A stretch of DNA of 64,000 nt from Azospirillum thiophilum (GTDB lineage: Bacteria > Pseudomonadota > Alphaproteobacteria > Azospirillales > Azospirillaceae), in contig NZ_CP012403.1 in the NCBI RefSeq assembly GCF_001305595.1, forward strand, positions 332,501-396,500. Reading direction: 5' to 3'. Positions 36,981 through 44,791 of this stretch are shown one piece after another. The notes beneath the pieces were generated by a model. That model was given only the letters and a program-made list of their open reading frames with translations. It searched no databases and was not told where the DNA came from. Position 1 is the stretch's first letter. Each line of letters begins with the position of its first letter. The position numbers were made by a program, and so were the translations under genes.

Positions 36981-38450
36981 ATGCCGTTTCACCGCAGCAC
37001 CAAGATCGTCGCCACCCTGGGTCCAGCCAGCTCGTCGGAAAGCCAGATCACGGCGCTGGCCGAGGCCGGCGTCAACGTGTTCCGCCTGAACGCCAGCCAC
37101 GGCACCCAGGCCGAGCATGCCGAACGCTATGCCCGCATCCGCGCCGCGGAGGACCGGCTGGGACGGCCGATCGGCGTCCTGCTCGACCTCCAGGGGCCGA
37201 AGCTGCGGGTCGGGACCTTCGGGTCCGGGCCGGTCGACCTGACGATGGGCGACCGGTTCCGGCTGGATCTCGACCGCAGCCCCGGCGATGGCCGCCGCGT
37301 CTGCCTGCCCCATGAGGAGGTGTTCGCCAGCCTGGAACCGGGACTCGACCTGCTGCTGAACGACGGCCGCATCCGCCTGCGCGTGCTCGATTGCGGCCCC
37401 GGCTTCGCCGAGACCGAGGTGGTGGCCGGCGGCACCCTGTCCGACCGCAAGGGCGTCAACGTCCCCGGCGCCGCCCTGGCCTTGAGCGCCCTGTCGGAGA
37501 AGGACCGCAGCGACCTCGCCTTCGGGCTGGAGCTCGGGGTGGACTGGATCGGGCTCAGCTTCGTCCAGCGGCCGGAGGACATCCTGGAGGCGCGCGCGCT
37601 GATCGGCGGCCGCGCCCATGTGATGACCAAGATCGAGAAGCCGGCGGCGCTGCCGACGCTGGACCGGATCATCGAGCTGTCGGACGCGGTGATGGTCGCC
37701 CGCGGCGATCTCGGCGTCGAACTGCCGCCGGAGGATGTGCCGGGGCTGCAGAAGAAGATGATCCGGCTCAGCCGCGCCATGGGCAAGCCGGTGATCGTCG
37801 CCACCCAGATGCTGGAATCGATGGTGTCGGAGCCGACCCCGACCCGCGCCGAGGCCTCCGACGTCGCCAACGCCGTCTATGACGGGGCGGATGCGGTGAT
37901 GCTGTCGGCCGAATCCGCGTCGGGCCGCTATCCGGTGGAGGCGGTGGCGATGATGGACCGCATCGTCCGCCGGGTGGAGCGCGACCCGCTCTATCGCCGG
38001 ATCATGGATGCCGACCATCCCAGCCCCGAGGCGACCGCGCCCGACGCCCTGACCGCGGCGGCCCGGCAGGTGGCGGAAACCATCAGCGCCGCCGGCATCG
38101 TCACCTACACCACAACCGGCTCGACCACGCTGCGCGCCTCGCGCGAGCGGCCTGCCGTGCCGATCCTCGGCCTCAGCGCGACGCGGGAGACCGCGCGGCG
38201 GCTGTCGCTGGCCTGGGGCGTCCATTCGGTGTGGACCGACGACGTGGCGGATTTCGCCGAGATGGTCGGCCGCGCCCTGGCCGCCGCCGCCGATGCCGGC
38301 ATCGGCCGGTCCGGCCAGCCGCTGGTCGTCACCGCCGGCGTCCCCTTCGGCACGCCCGGCAACACCAATGCGCTGCGCGTGGTGACCATCGACGGCGACG
38401 ACGTGCCGAAGGCGAAAGCCCCGGCTGCGCGGGAGGCGGTGCCGGCCTGA
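36981..38450 (+). CDS. pyk: Pyruvate kinase
   Basis: The 489-residue enzyme makes pyruvate and ATP from PEP. Visible motifs are TKIVATLGPAS, FRLNASHG, DLQGPKLRVG, the catalytic MTKIEKPAAL (Lys), VARGDLGVELP and PVIVATQMLESM. The C-terminal allosteric domain (about 350-475) ends with VTAGVPFGTPGNTNALRV. ATG 36981 follows GGAGGAAGG. In tartrate/hydroxypyruvate clusters a pyruvate kinase (TtuE) accompanies glycerate formation, so this copy may serve the Gcl route. Confidence 0.95.
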   Translation: MPFHRSTKIVATLGPASSSESQITALAEAGVNVFRLNASHGTQAEHAERYARIRAAEDRLGRPIGVLLDLQGPKLRVGTFGSGPVDLTMGDRFRLDLDRSPGDGRRVCLPHEEVFASLEPGLDLLLNDGRIRLRVLDCGPGFAETEVVAGGTLSDRKGVNVPGAALALSALSEKDRSDLAFGLELGVDWIGLSFVQRPEDILEARALIGGRAHVMTKIEKPAALPTLDRIIELSDAVMVARGDLGVELPPEDVPGLQKKMIRLSRAMGKPVIVATQMLESMVSEPTPTRAEASDVANAVYDGADAVMLSAESASGRYPVEAVAMMDRIVRRVERDPLYRRIMDADHPSPEATAPDALTAAARQVAETISAAGIVTYTTTGSTTLRASRERPAVPILGLSATRETARRLSLAWGVHSVWTDDVADFAEMVGRALAAAADAGIGRSGQPLVVTAGVPFGTPGNTNALRVVTIDGDDVPKAKAPAAREAVPA

Positions 38451-38526
38451 GGACGGCGCCGCCGGAATGGCGGGTCGGGAGTGGCAGCCCCCGCCCCCTC
38501 ATTCCAGGCCCATTATTCCGGGCCCG

Positions 38527-39216
38527 TTATTCCAGGAAGTCGCAGTGCTTCTCGACATGGGCGGCCAGCCCCATCGTGTGTTCGCGCACCAGCCGCTCGG
38601 CAAGGTCGGCGTCGCGGACCTCCAGCGCCTTGATGATGGCGCGGTGGTCGTGGATGGAGCGCTCGGCCCGGTCCTCCTGGCCGATGGTCAGCTTGCGGAT
38701 CGCCCGCATGTGGATGAAGAGATTGTCGGTGACATCCTGGATCAACTTCGACCCGCTGAGCTGGATGATGCTCTTGTGGAAGGCGATGTTGGCGTCGGAA
38801 TATTCGCTGACATGGTCCTTCGGGCTGCGCTGCTCGAAGCTGCCGAACAGATCCCACAGCTTGTGGATCTCCGCCGCCGGGGCGTGTTCGGCCGCCATGC
38901 GGGCCGCCATGCTCTCCAGCGCCGCCCAGACCTGGATCATCTCGATGACCTCGGTCTTGGTCTTGCGGACGACGAAGATGCCGCGGCGCGGCTGCAGGCG
39001 GATGAAACCCTCCTGCTCCAGCAGGGTCAGCGCCTCGCGGATCGGGGTGCGGCTGACGCCGAGCTTGTCGCTGAGCTGGCGTTCGTCCAGCCTGATCTCG
39101 CGGTCGTGGTCATAGATGTCCATCTCCGTGATCGCCTGCTTCAGCGCATGATAGACCTGACTGCGGAAGGTCGTTCCGGTGTCGAGGGGCTGGACGTTGA
39201 GAGCGGGAACGGTCAT
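38527..39216 (-). CDS. GntR/FadR-type (FCD) transcriptional regulator, gntR2
   Basis: This 229-residue regulator is a paralogue of gntR1 (13544-14233), equal in length, with the same winged helix (IRLDERQLSDKLGVSRTPIREALTLLEQEGFIRLQPRRGIF) and FCD domain with EYSDANIAFHKSIIQLSG and HMRAIRKL. The recognition helices differ in a few positions only, so both may bind the same operators. Site 7 lies about 110 bases upstream. It is convergent with pyk. Confidence 0.9.
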   Translation of the reverse strand: MTVPALNVQPLDTGTTFRSQVYHALKQAITEMDIYDHDREIRLDERQLSDKLGVSRTPIREALTLLEQEGFIRLQPRRGIFVVRKTKTEVIEMIQVWAALESMAARMAAEHAPAAEIHKLWDLFGSFEQRSPKDHVSEYSDANIAFHKSIIQLSGSKLIQDVTDNLFIHMRAIRKLTIGQEDRAERSIHDHRAIIKALEVRDADLAERLVREHTMGLAAHVEKHCDFLE

Positions 39217-39325
39217 GGAGTCGATGTCCTTGTGTCTTCTTGCCGGATGTCTTGCCAGACAGAGATGTCCTGCCAGACTTGGCGGCGCATCCGGTCGGGC
39301 GCCGGATAGAGGCGCACCGCCTTTT

Positions 39326-39347
39326 ACGTATCCTACATACCAGATGC
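39326..39347 (-). promoter_or_regulatory. Operator-like site upstream of gntR2 (site 7)
   Basis: The stretch ACGTATCCTACATACCAGAT (39326-39345) contains ATACCAGATGC, the same right half as sites 1 and 3, with a degenerate left half. It lies in the only gap upstream of gntR2, shared with the 3' end of thiE. Confidence 0.4.
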
Positions 39348-39385
39348 ATGCAAGGCGCTGAAATGTCCAGGGGGGCGGCCCCGAA

Positions 39386-40054
39386 TCAGCCCTGCGGCCC
39401 GACGCCGCGCGGCGCCGCGCCGGCGCCCTCCGTCCGATCCGCCGCCAGTGCGGCGAGCAGCGGCGCCAGCGCCTGCGGGCCGCGCATCGCCAGCCCCATC
39501 ACCGCCACGCCCGCCGCCCCGGCGCTCCGGCAGGCGGCGATCGCCTCCGGCCTGTCGATTCCGCCGAGCCCGAGCACCGGAACGCCGCGATCCGTCCAGC
39601 GCCGCAAGCCCGCCCCCCCCAGGCACGGCCCGTAGCCGGGCTTGCTGGCCGACGGGAAGACCGGCGAGAGGGTAACGTAATCCACCTGCCCGCGCGCCCG
39701 CTCCAGCGCCTCCCCGCGTCCCGAGTCGTGGAGCGACTGCCCGACCAGCGCCCGCGGCCCCAGCAGCGCGCGGGCGGCAGCCGGATCGCCATCGGCCCCC
39801 AGATGCACCCCGTCCACCCCCGCCTCCCGCGCCAGGGCCGGGTCGCCATGCAGGGTGACGCGGGCACCCCAGGGCCGGGCACGCAGCACCAGCGCACGGG
39901 CGAGCGCCAGGCGGTCGGCATCGGGCAAGTCCTTGTCGCGCAACGACAGCCAGCGCAGGCCCGACGCGAACAGCCGCTCCGCCAGCTCCGGCAACGGCAG
40001 GACGGCCGCATGGCGGTCGGTGACGGCCAGCAGCGGCGGCGTGGCAAGGATCAT
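39386..40054 (-). CDS. thiE: Thiamine-phosphate synthase (ThiE/TenI type)
   Basis: The 222-residue protein has the TIM-barrel motifs LSLRDKDL (substrate Lys), VHLGADGD, GQSLHDS, DYVTLSPVFPSASKPGYGP and VLGLGGI. It joins the pyrimidine and thiazole parts of thiamine. No other thiamine genes are near. The ATG at 40054 follows AGGAGAG; a longer frame extends across the divergent promoter region. Because Oxc and Gcl both need thiamine diphosphate, its position next to an oxalate carrier is suggestive. A TenI-like (non-catalytic) role cannot be excluded. Confidence 0.8.
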   Translation of the reverse strand: MILATPPLLAVTDRHAAVLPLPELAERLFASGLRWLSLRDKDLPDADRLALARALVLRARPWGARVTLHGDPALAREAGVDGVHLGADGDPAAARALLGPRALVGQSLHDSGRGEALERARGQVDYVTLSPVFPSASKPGYGPCLGGAGLRRWTDRGVPVLGLGGIDRPEAIAACRSAGAAGVAVMGLAMRGPQALAPLLAALAADRTEGAGAAPRGVGPQG

Positions 40055-40203
40055 GGATCGGCGCTCTCCTGTTCTGCCCCCATCATCGCAAGGCCCGGCC
40101 GGTTCGGCCAGGGGGCGGAGCCGGTCTTTCCCATCCTGCGGAAATCGACGGGATTCAGATGGACAGGCCATGGTTGAATCGGTGCGGCTGAAAATGCTTC
40201 GTA

Positions 40204-40262
40204 TTGACATAGTCAGCGAAACTGATGATCGTGACTGCGGGTGTGGGCATTTGGCATGCCAA
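40204..40262 (+). promoter_or_regulatory. Promoter region and operator of OFA2 (site 8)
   Basis: A consensus TTGACA (40204-40209) is followed by a poorly defined -10, and the perfect palindrome TTGGCATGCCAA lies at 40251-40262, 130 bases before the OFA2 start. The region is shared with the divergent thiE. Confidence 0.5.
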
Positions 40263-40392
40263 CCACCATCTGCCGGCCATACCGAAGCCCCGCCCATGGC
40301 CTTTTTCCGGATCCGAAGAACAGCACCGTCAAGCAAGGCAAAGGGTCCGGACGTCCGAACAGAACATGTCGGGTGAAATCGGGAGGAAGGAC

Positions 40393-41694
40393 ATGGTGCG
40401 TGAGACGCACGGCAACACGGCCCGGGTCGCACCCTGGGGCGGGCGCTGGATGCAGTTGGCCATCGGCATCGTCTGCATGTCGATGATCGCCAACCTGCAA
40501 TATGGTTGGACCCTGTTCGTCGAACCGATCGACGACAAGCATGGTTGGGGTCGCACCGCGATCCAGGTCGCCTTCACCATCTTCATCGTCACCGAAACCT
40601 GGCTGGTGCCGGTCGAGGGCTGGTTCGTCGACCGCTTCGGCCCGCGCATCGTCGTGCTGGTCGGCGGCGCGCTGTGCGCCCTGTCCTGGGCGCTGAACGC
40701 GGTGGCGGATTCGCTGGCGCTGCTGTATCTCGCCGCGGTGATCGGCGGCATCGGCGCCGGCGGCGTCTATGGCACCTGCGTCGGCAACGCGCTGAAATGG
40801 TTCCCCGACCGCCGCGGCCTCGCCGCCGGCCTGACCGCCGCCGGCTTCGGCGCCGGCTCCGCGCTGACCGTCGTGCCGATCGCCACCATGATCGAGACCT
40901 CCGGCTTCGAACAGACCTTCCTGGTCTTCGGCCTGGGCCAGGGTCTTGTCATCCTGGTGCTGGCCTGGTTCCTGGCCGATCCGCCCAAGCCCGGCCATGG
41001 CCGCGCCGCGGTCGCCGTCGCCGAGCGCCGCCACTTCGCCCCGCAGGAGATGCTGCGCACCCCGGTCTTCTGGGTCATGTACGCCATGTTCACCATGGTC
41101 GCCGCCGGCGGCCTGATGGTCACGGCGCAGCTCGGCCCCATCGCCGCCGACATGGGCCTCGTCGACGCGCCGGTCAGCCTGCTGGGCCTGACCCTGCCGG
41201 CGCTGACCTTCGCCCTGTCGATCGACCGGGTGATGAACGGCATCACCCGCCCCTTCTTCGGCTGGGTGTCGGACCATATAGGCCGCGAGAACACCATGTT
41301 CATCGCCTTCACCATCGAGGCGGTCGGGGTGATGGCGCTCAGCGCCTATGGCGCCGATCCGGTCGCCTTCGTCATCCTGACCGGCCTGGTGTTCTTCGCC
41401 TGGGGCGAAATCTTCAGCCTGTTCCCGGCCTGCTGCGCCGACACCTTCGGCTCGCGCTTCGCCGCGACCAACGCCGGGATGCTCTACACCGCCAAGGGAA
41501 CGGCGGCGCTGCTGGTGCCGCTGGGCAACCTGATGGTGGCGGCGACCGGCAGCTGGCAGACCGTCTTCTACAGCGTCGCCATCGTCAACGCACTGGCCGC
41601 GTTCCTTGCCCTGTTCATCCTGAAGCCGATGCGGGCACGCTACATCGCCGCCAGCACCGCAGCGCCGCGCCTGACCACCCGGCTGGCGGACTGA
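40393..41694 (+). CDS. Oxalate/formate antiporter-family MFS transporter (OFA2)
   Basis: The 433-residue carrier is a close paralogue of OFA1, sharing GGRWMQLAIGIVCMSMIANL, GWFVDRFGPRIVVLVGG, WFPDRRGLAAGLTAAGFGAG, FFGWVSDHIGRENTMF and FFAWGEIFSLFPACCADTFG. Twelve helices are expected. ATG 40393 follows GGGAGGAAGG; a frame from 40225 crosses the operator and is not used. It lies divergent from thiE. Two carriers suggest either exchange partners of different affinity or one for import and one for formate export. Confidence 0.88.
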   Translation: MVRETHGNTARVAPWGGRWMQLAIGIVCMSMIANLQYGWTLFVEPIDDKHGWGRTAIQVAFTIFIVTETWLVPVEGWFVDRFGPRIVVLVGGALCALSWALNAVADSLALLYLAAVIGGIGAGGVYGTCVGNALKWFPDRRGLAAGLTAAGFGAGSALTVVPIATMIETSGFEQTFLVFGLGQGLVILVLAWFLADPPKPGHGRAAVAVAERRHFAPQEMLRTPVFWVMYAMFTMVAAGGLMVTAQLGPIAADMGLVDAPVSLLGLTLPALTFALSIDRVMNGITRPFFGWVSDHIGRENTMFIAFTIEAVGVMALSAYGADPVAFVILTGLVFFAWGEIFSLFPACCADTFGSRFAATNAGMLYTAKGTAALLVPLGNLMVAATGSWQTVFYSVAIVNALAAFLALFILKPMRARYIAASTAAPRLTTRLAD

Positions 41695-42064
41695 CGCCCG
41701 GCCGGATTTACCCGCATCGTTCCCGCCCCGTCATCGACCCCGCCATCCGCCGCGGAAAAAGGCACGGCGCCTTTGCGACCGTCCGCCGATGGACGGGGTT
41801 GGTCGGCCCGACAGGCTCCACCAGCCCTCCTCGCATGGATGGAGGCCGCACAGCCTGCCGACAGGAACCTCCGGCCACATCTGCAATCTCAAGTTATCAA
41901 AACGTCGCAAGCCATCACAACTGGAAGGAATTTTCAACAAACCGGTCATTCCAATTCCAGAACAGTGGCTTATCATCCCAGAATAGCTTCGCGGAAATGG
42001 CAAATAAAAAATCCGAGCAACGCCATGACGAAGTAAATACAGGTCACTGAACAAGGATTTTTCT

Positions 42065-42679
42065 ATGGCTCCCAATCCTATCCCGACCTGCGTCCTGCGC
42101 GGCACCTACGTTCGTTCCATGTTTGGCGACGTCGCCGTGGAGAGCCTGAAGATCGGCGATCTCGTCAAGTCCTCGACCAGAGGGGAATTCCGTCCCATTC
42201 GCTGGATCGGTCGCCGTGTCCTCGCCGGTTCGTCCCTCGATACCGAACAGCTGCGTCAGGTCCATCTGCCGGTCCGGATCATGCGGGATGCCATCGCGCC
42301 GGGCCTGCCGGCCCGCGACCTCTACCTGTCGCCTGCCCACGCGCTGCTGATCGGCGCCTATGGCGTGTCGGCCCGGCTGCTGATCAACGGGTCGTCGATC
42401 CGTCAGGTCGATGAGATGGAGGAGATCGAGTATTTCCACATCGAACTCGACAGCCATGACGGCATGTTCGCCGAGGGGCTTCCGGTGGAGACCTATTTCG
42501 AGGCTGACAACCGGCAGGCCTACGACAATGCCGCCGAATACGAGGCGCTGTATCCGGGCGACGATCCGCGGATTCAGGAGCCCTGCGCGAAGATCGACAT
42601 TCCGCTGGCCACGCTGGACCGGATCCGCGCGAACCTGACCGAGCGCGCCGAGCAGATGGGCCTCGTCGAAGCGGTTTGA
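42065..42679 (+). CDS. Stand-alone Hint (hedgehog/intein-like) domain protein
   Basis: The 204-residue protein is nearly all a Hint domain: CVLRGTYVRSMFGDVAVESLKIGDLV (nucleophile-like Cys10), IRWIGRR, LSPAHALLI (block B His), and LDSHDGMFAEGLPVETYFEADNRQAYDN. Such domains usually sit at the end of large secreted repeat proteins and cleave themselves. Here only ten residues precede the Cys, so no N-extein is present. ATG 42065 follows AAGGA. A strong terminator follows. The upstream gap (41695-42064) is AT-richer than the neighbours and holds no other gene. Confidence 0.8.
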   Translation: MAPNPIPTCVLRGTYVRSMFGDVAVESLKIGDLVKSSTRGEFRPIRWIGRRVLAGSSLDTEQLRQVHLPVRIMRDAIAPGLPARDLYLSPAHALLIGAYGVSARLLINGSSIRQVDEMEEIEYFHIELDSHDGMFAEGLPVETYFEADNRQAYDNAAEYEALYPGDDPRIQEPCAKIDIPLATLDRIRANLTERAEQMGLVEAV

Positions 42680-42705
42680 GCCTTCGCAAAAACCGGGGCA
42701 AGGCA

Positions 42706-42746
42706 ACGGCTCTCGATGGGACACCATCGGGAGCCGTTCTGTTTTT
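42706..42746 (+). terminator. Intrinsic terminator of the Hint-domain gene
   Basis: ACGGCTCTCGATGG (from 42706) pairs with CCATCGGGAGCCGT (to 42737), one mismatch, followed by TCTGTTTTT. Confidence 0.85.
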
Positions 42747-42869
42747 GCCCGACTGCGGAAGACCGGGAGCATACCGGCAGCGGTGTGCGGCATGATGGAC
42801 ATCAGGCCATCGCCGCCGCTGGTTTATCATGCCTGCGATCATGAAAAACCGCCTGTCATGGAAAATGCG

Positions 42870-43055
42870 ATGAACAGGGACTGGCACGAGGCCCACCCCA
42901 TACCGCCGAAGGCGACCCGCCGGCAGCGGGTCGAATGGCATCTGGCGCACTCCCAGGCCTGCGGATGCCGGCCGCCTCCACCCTCGCTGCTCCCCGAAAT
43001 CCGCGACCTGGAACGGCAGCGTCTGCTTGCGGTCGAAGGCGGCGCCATCCGATAG
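42870..43055 (+). CDS. Small hypothetical protein, 61 aa
   Basis: A polar, Pro/Arg/His-rich protein (KATRRQRVEWHLAHSQACGC) with one CGC motif. The ATG at 42870 follows GGAAAATGCG; alternatives lie at 42858 and 42783. It has GC-rich third positions like its neighbours. I do not recognise it. Confidence 0.45.
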   Translation: MNRDWHEAHPIPPKATRRQRVEWHLAHSQACGCRPPPPSLLPEIRDLERQRLLAVEGGAIR

Positions 43056-43159
43056 CCCCCCCTCGCCGCGGCGTTTCACACTCGAAGCCCGCAGGCCGCC
43101 GGGGACGAAGTCGGAGCGATGCTGTTGGAGTGGGATCGCAGTCAACCAGGATCCCCATC

Positions 43160-43318
43160 ATGAGCGACAAGCCAACCGAAGATCAGCCGGTGCCCGGCGC
43201 CGTCAACCAGCAGGTTCCGAAGAAGCGCCCCGATGGCGATGCAGTGCATCGGCCGAACCCCGGGCAAGCCGATGACCGCGAAGGCCAGACGCGGGAGCCG
43301 GGTTACGACGAGGCGTGA
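43160..43318 (+). CDS. Small hydrophilic hypothetical protein, 52 aa
   Basis: The ATG at 43160 (preceded by CAGGATCCCC) opens a highly polar frame, PNPGQADDREGQTREPGYDEA at the end, likely disordered. Function unknown; support is codon use and a modest ribosome site. Confidence 0.4.
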   Translation: MSDKPTEDQPVPGAVNQQVPKKRPDGDAVHRPNPGQADDREGQTREPGYDEA

Positions 43319-43407
43319 GAGAGTGGATCGGACATGCCTTGCGGCCTCGGGTGTTCGGACGGGAGACTCCTGCGGTTCCATGCGCTTGAGCTGAAGCACA
43401 TGGAACT

Positions 43408-43620
43408 TCAGTGGTTGAAGAACCAGAGCATGAGGCGCAGTCCGAGCACGAGGAAGCCGCTGACCATGATGCCCATCAGGGCGTCTGCGGCCTCGATATC
43501 GGAACCGGACCAGACCATGCAGCCGACCAGGATCAAACCGATCAGAAGGCCGATGAAGAACCATCTGAGCAGGCGGTTCCCAAGCAGAATGTCCCAGAGG
43601 GCTTCCATCAGATCGACCAT
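43408..43620 (-). CDS. Small two-helix membrane protein, 70 aa
   Basis: Two hydrophobic helices (about residues 20-38 and 48-67: FFIGLLIGLILVGCMVW and ALMGIMVSGFLVLGLRLML) are joined by a short acidic loop. The ATG at 43620 follows GGGGGAAA. It is unrelated to the small membrane gene at 31318. Function unknown. Confidence 0.6.
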   Translation of the reverse strand: MVDLMEALWDILLGNRLLRWFFIGLLIGLILVGCMVWSGSDIEAADALMGIMVSGFLVLGLRLMLWFFNH

Positions 43621-43629
43621 GGATTTCCC

Positions 43630-43869
43630 CCGTCGAACGCGTGACGAAGCTTAGCCGACGGTGCCGTTCCGGTCAAACCGGCGTCCCACCTTCAGGCCGT
43701 CACGGCCCCGGCCAACCGGGTGAGGCTGAGCGCGGCGCGGACGGCCATAGGGTTTGTCCCATCGGGCCGGAGACGGAACAGAAAGGTGGGTGCCGGATCA
43801 TGGACATGTCTGACGGCGCGTCAGGCAATCTCCCTCGACTAGGGGTGCCTGTTCGGCACCCTTTTTCTT
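43630..43869 (+). ncRNA. Candidate small RNA ending at a strong terminator
   Basis: The 43621-44152 gap holds no protein gene that survives inspection. A very clear + strand terminator at 43843-43869 has no gene upstream on its strand for 500 bases, which suggests a short non-coding transcript. The 5' end cannot be placed by eye. Local inverted stretches such as GGTCAAACCGGC and CACGGCCCCGGCC support folding. Confidence 0.3.
43843..43869 (+). terminator. Strong intrinsic terminator without an evident upstream gene
   Basis: GGGTGCC, loop TGTTC, GGCACCC, then TTTTTCTTT. It is preceded by CTCCCTCGACTA. Confidence 0.85.
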
Positions 43870-44106
43870 TGAGGGGGAAGACGGCAGTGAACCGCCGGTC
43901 TTCATCTTCGCCGGCAGCGCTTCCCCAGCATCCGGCCCGTTCGGGACGACGCGCAGAGCGGCAACTTCAGCAGAGACCGCTCCCCCGGCCGGATTGACGG
44001 CGCCGTCGGTACAGGCAGGCCGTGAGGCGCATCTCCGTAACCGTCCGAAGAAAGCCGCCCCGTTGCTGCCTGAGGCTTTGGGATATTCTGTGCGGGAAAG
44101 TTAAAG

Positions 44107-44143
44107 GCTAGAGCGGATTTTACTGCAAAATCAACGCTCTAGC
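44107..44143. repeat. Interrupted inverted repeat downstream of tRNA-Ser
   Basis: GCTAGAGCG (44107-44115) pairs with CGCTCTAGC (44135-44143) and an inner GATTTT pairs with AAAATC, loop ACTGC. On the minus strand it follows the tRNA 3' end by ten bases and is trailed by CCTTTAACTTTCC, so it may end tRNA transcription. Confidence 0.6.
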
Positions 44144-44152
44144 GAAATTTGA

Positions 44153-44245
44153 TGGCGGAGGGGATGGGATTCGAACCCACGATAGGGCTTTAAACCCTAT
44201 GACGGTTTAGCAAACCGTTGCCTTCAGCCACTCGGCCACCCCTCC
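44153..44245 (-). tRNA. tRNA-Ser (anticodon GCT)
   Basis: Read on the minus strand from 44245, GGAGGGG pairs with CCCCTCC, G is the discriminator and CCA is encoded. The D stem CCGAG, anticodon loop TTTGCTAAA, a long variable arm of the serine type (ATAGGGTTTAAAGCCCTAT), and TTCGAATC in the T loop are all present. The body is 90 bases plus CCA. Confidence 0.96.
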
Positions 44246-44288
44246 AGCCAGTGCGGCAACCCCGTGGGGCGTCGCTGGCGTGGGGAGG

Positions 44289-44318
44289 GTTCTAGCGGGG
44301 CGGCCATGCCCTTGTCAA
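44289..44318 (-). promoter_or_regulatory. tRNA-Ser promoter
   Basis: On the minus strand TTGACA (44318-44313) and TAGAAC (44294-44289) are 18 bases apart, 44 bases before the tRNA 5' end. A GC-rich discriminator follows, as expected of stable RNA promoters. Confidence 0.6.
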
Positions 44319-44544
44319 CGCTTACGGAGACGGAAATTCGCTTTTCTCGAAAATAGAAAGAGTGGGACAAATCTGTATAAAATTTTAGGTACTTTTTAAT
44401 GGTCGTCGGTTATGATCCCGCCATGAGACGCAAAAAGTCCAGGTGACGTACAGCTCGATCGCGCAGGTCCGATCCCCATCGGCCAGCTCCGCCGGAGACC
44501 GTCACCGCAGCCCGTCGCCGCGCCCCATCGCTGTGGAGGATGCC

Positions 44545-44781
44545 ATGACCCTGTCACGCCGTTGCACCGAGACGCTGATCGACCTCGTGGAGATCAAGCT
44601 GAGCTGTCTTGAGATCACCGATCGTGAGGATCAGCGCGAGAAGGAACTGCTGCAACGCTGCGTGCAGGAACTGCACGCCGAGCTGCGCGGGGAAAACGGT
44701 GCGCTGGCCGATTTCGCCGCGCCCAAGCGCCGCGGCCGCCGGCCCAAGCATCTCCAGCTTCACGAACTCCACCACGCCTGA
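44545..44781 (+). CDS. Small helical hypothetical protein, 78 aa
   Basis: The ATG at 44545 follows GTGGAGGATGCC. The protein is helical and charged (LIDLVEIKLSCLEITDREDQREKELLQRCVQELHAELR) with a basic KRRGRRPKH near the end. It may bind nucleic acid or a partner protein. It is convergent with the sensor kinase, ten bases apart. Confidence 0.55.
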   Translation: MTLSRRCTETLIDLVEIKLSCLEITDREDQREKELLQRCVQELHAELRGENGALADFAAPKRRGRRPKHLQLHELHHA

Positions 44782-44791
44782 CCGGCGGCCG

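Noticed and set aside
40225..40392. Upstream start for OFA2
   Set aside because: It would translate through the palindromic operator and add 56 residues not shared with OFA1; the ATG at 40393 has a strong ribosome site.
43641..43997. Open frame of 118 codons on the + strand
   Set aside because: A strong intrinsic terminator lies within it and the composition is not protein-like.
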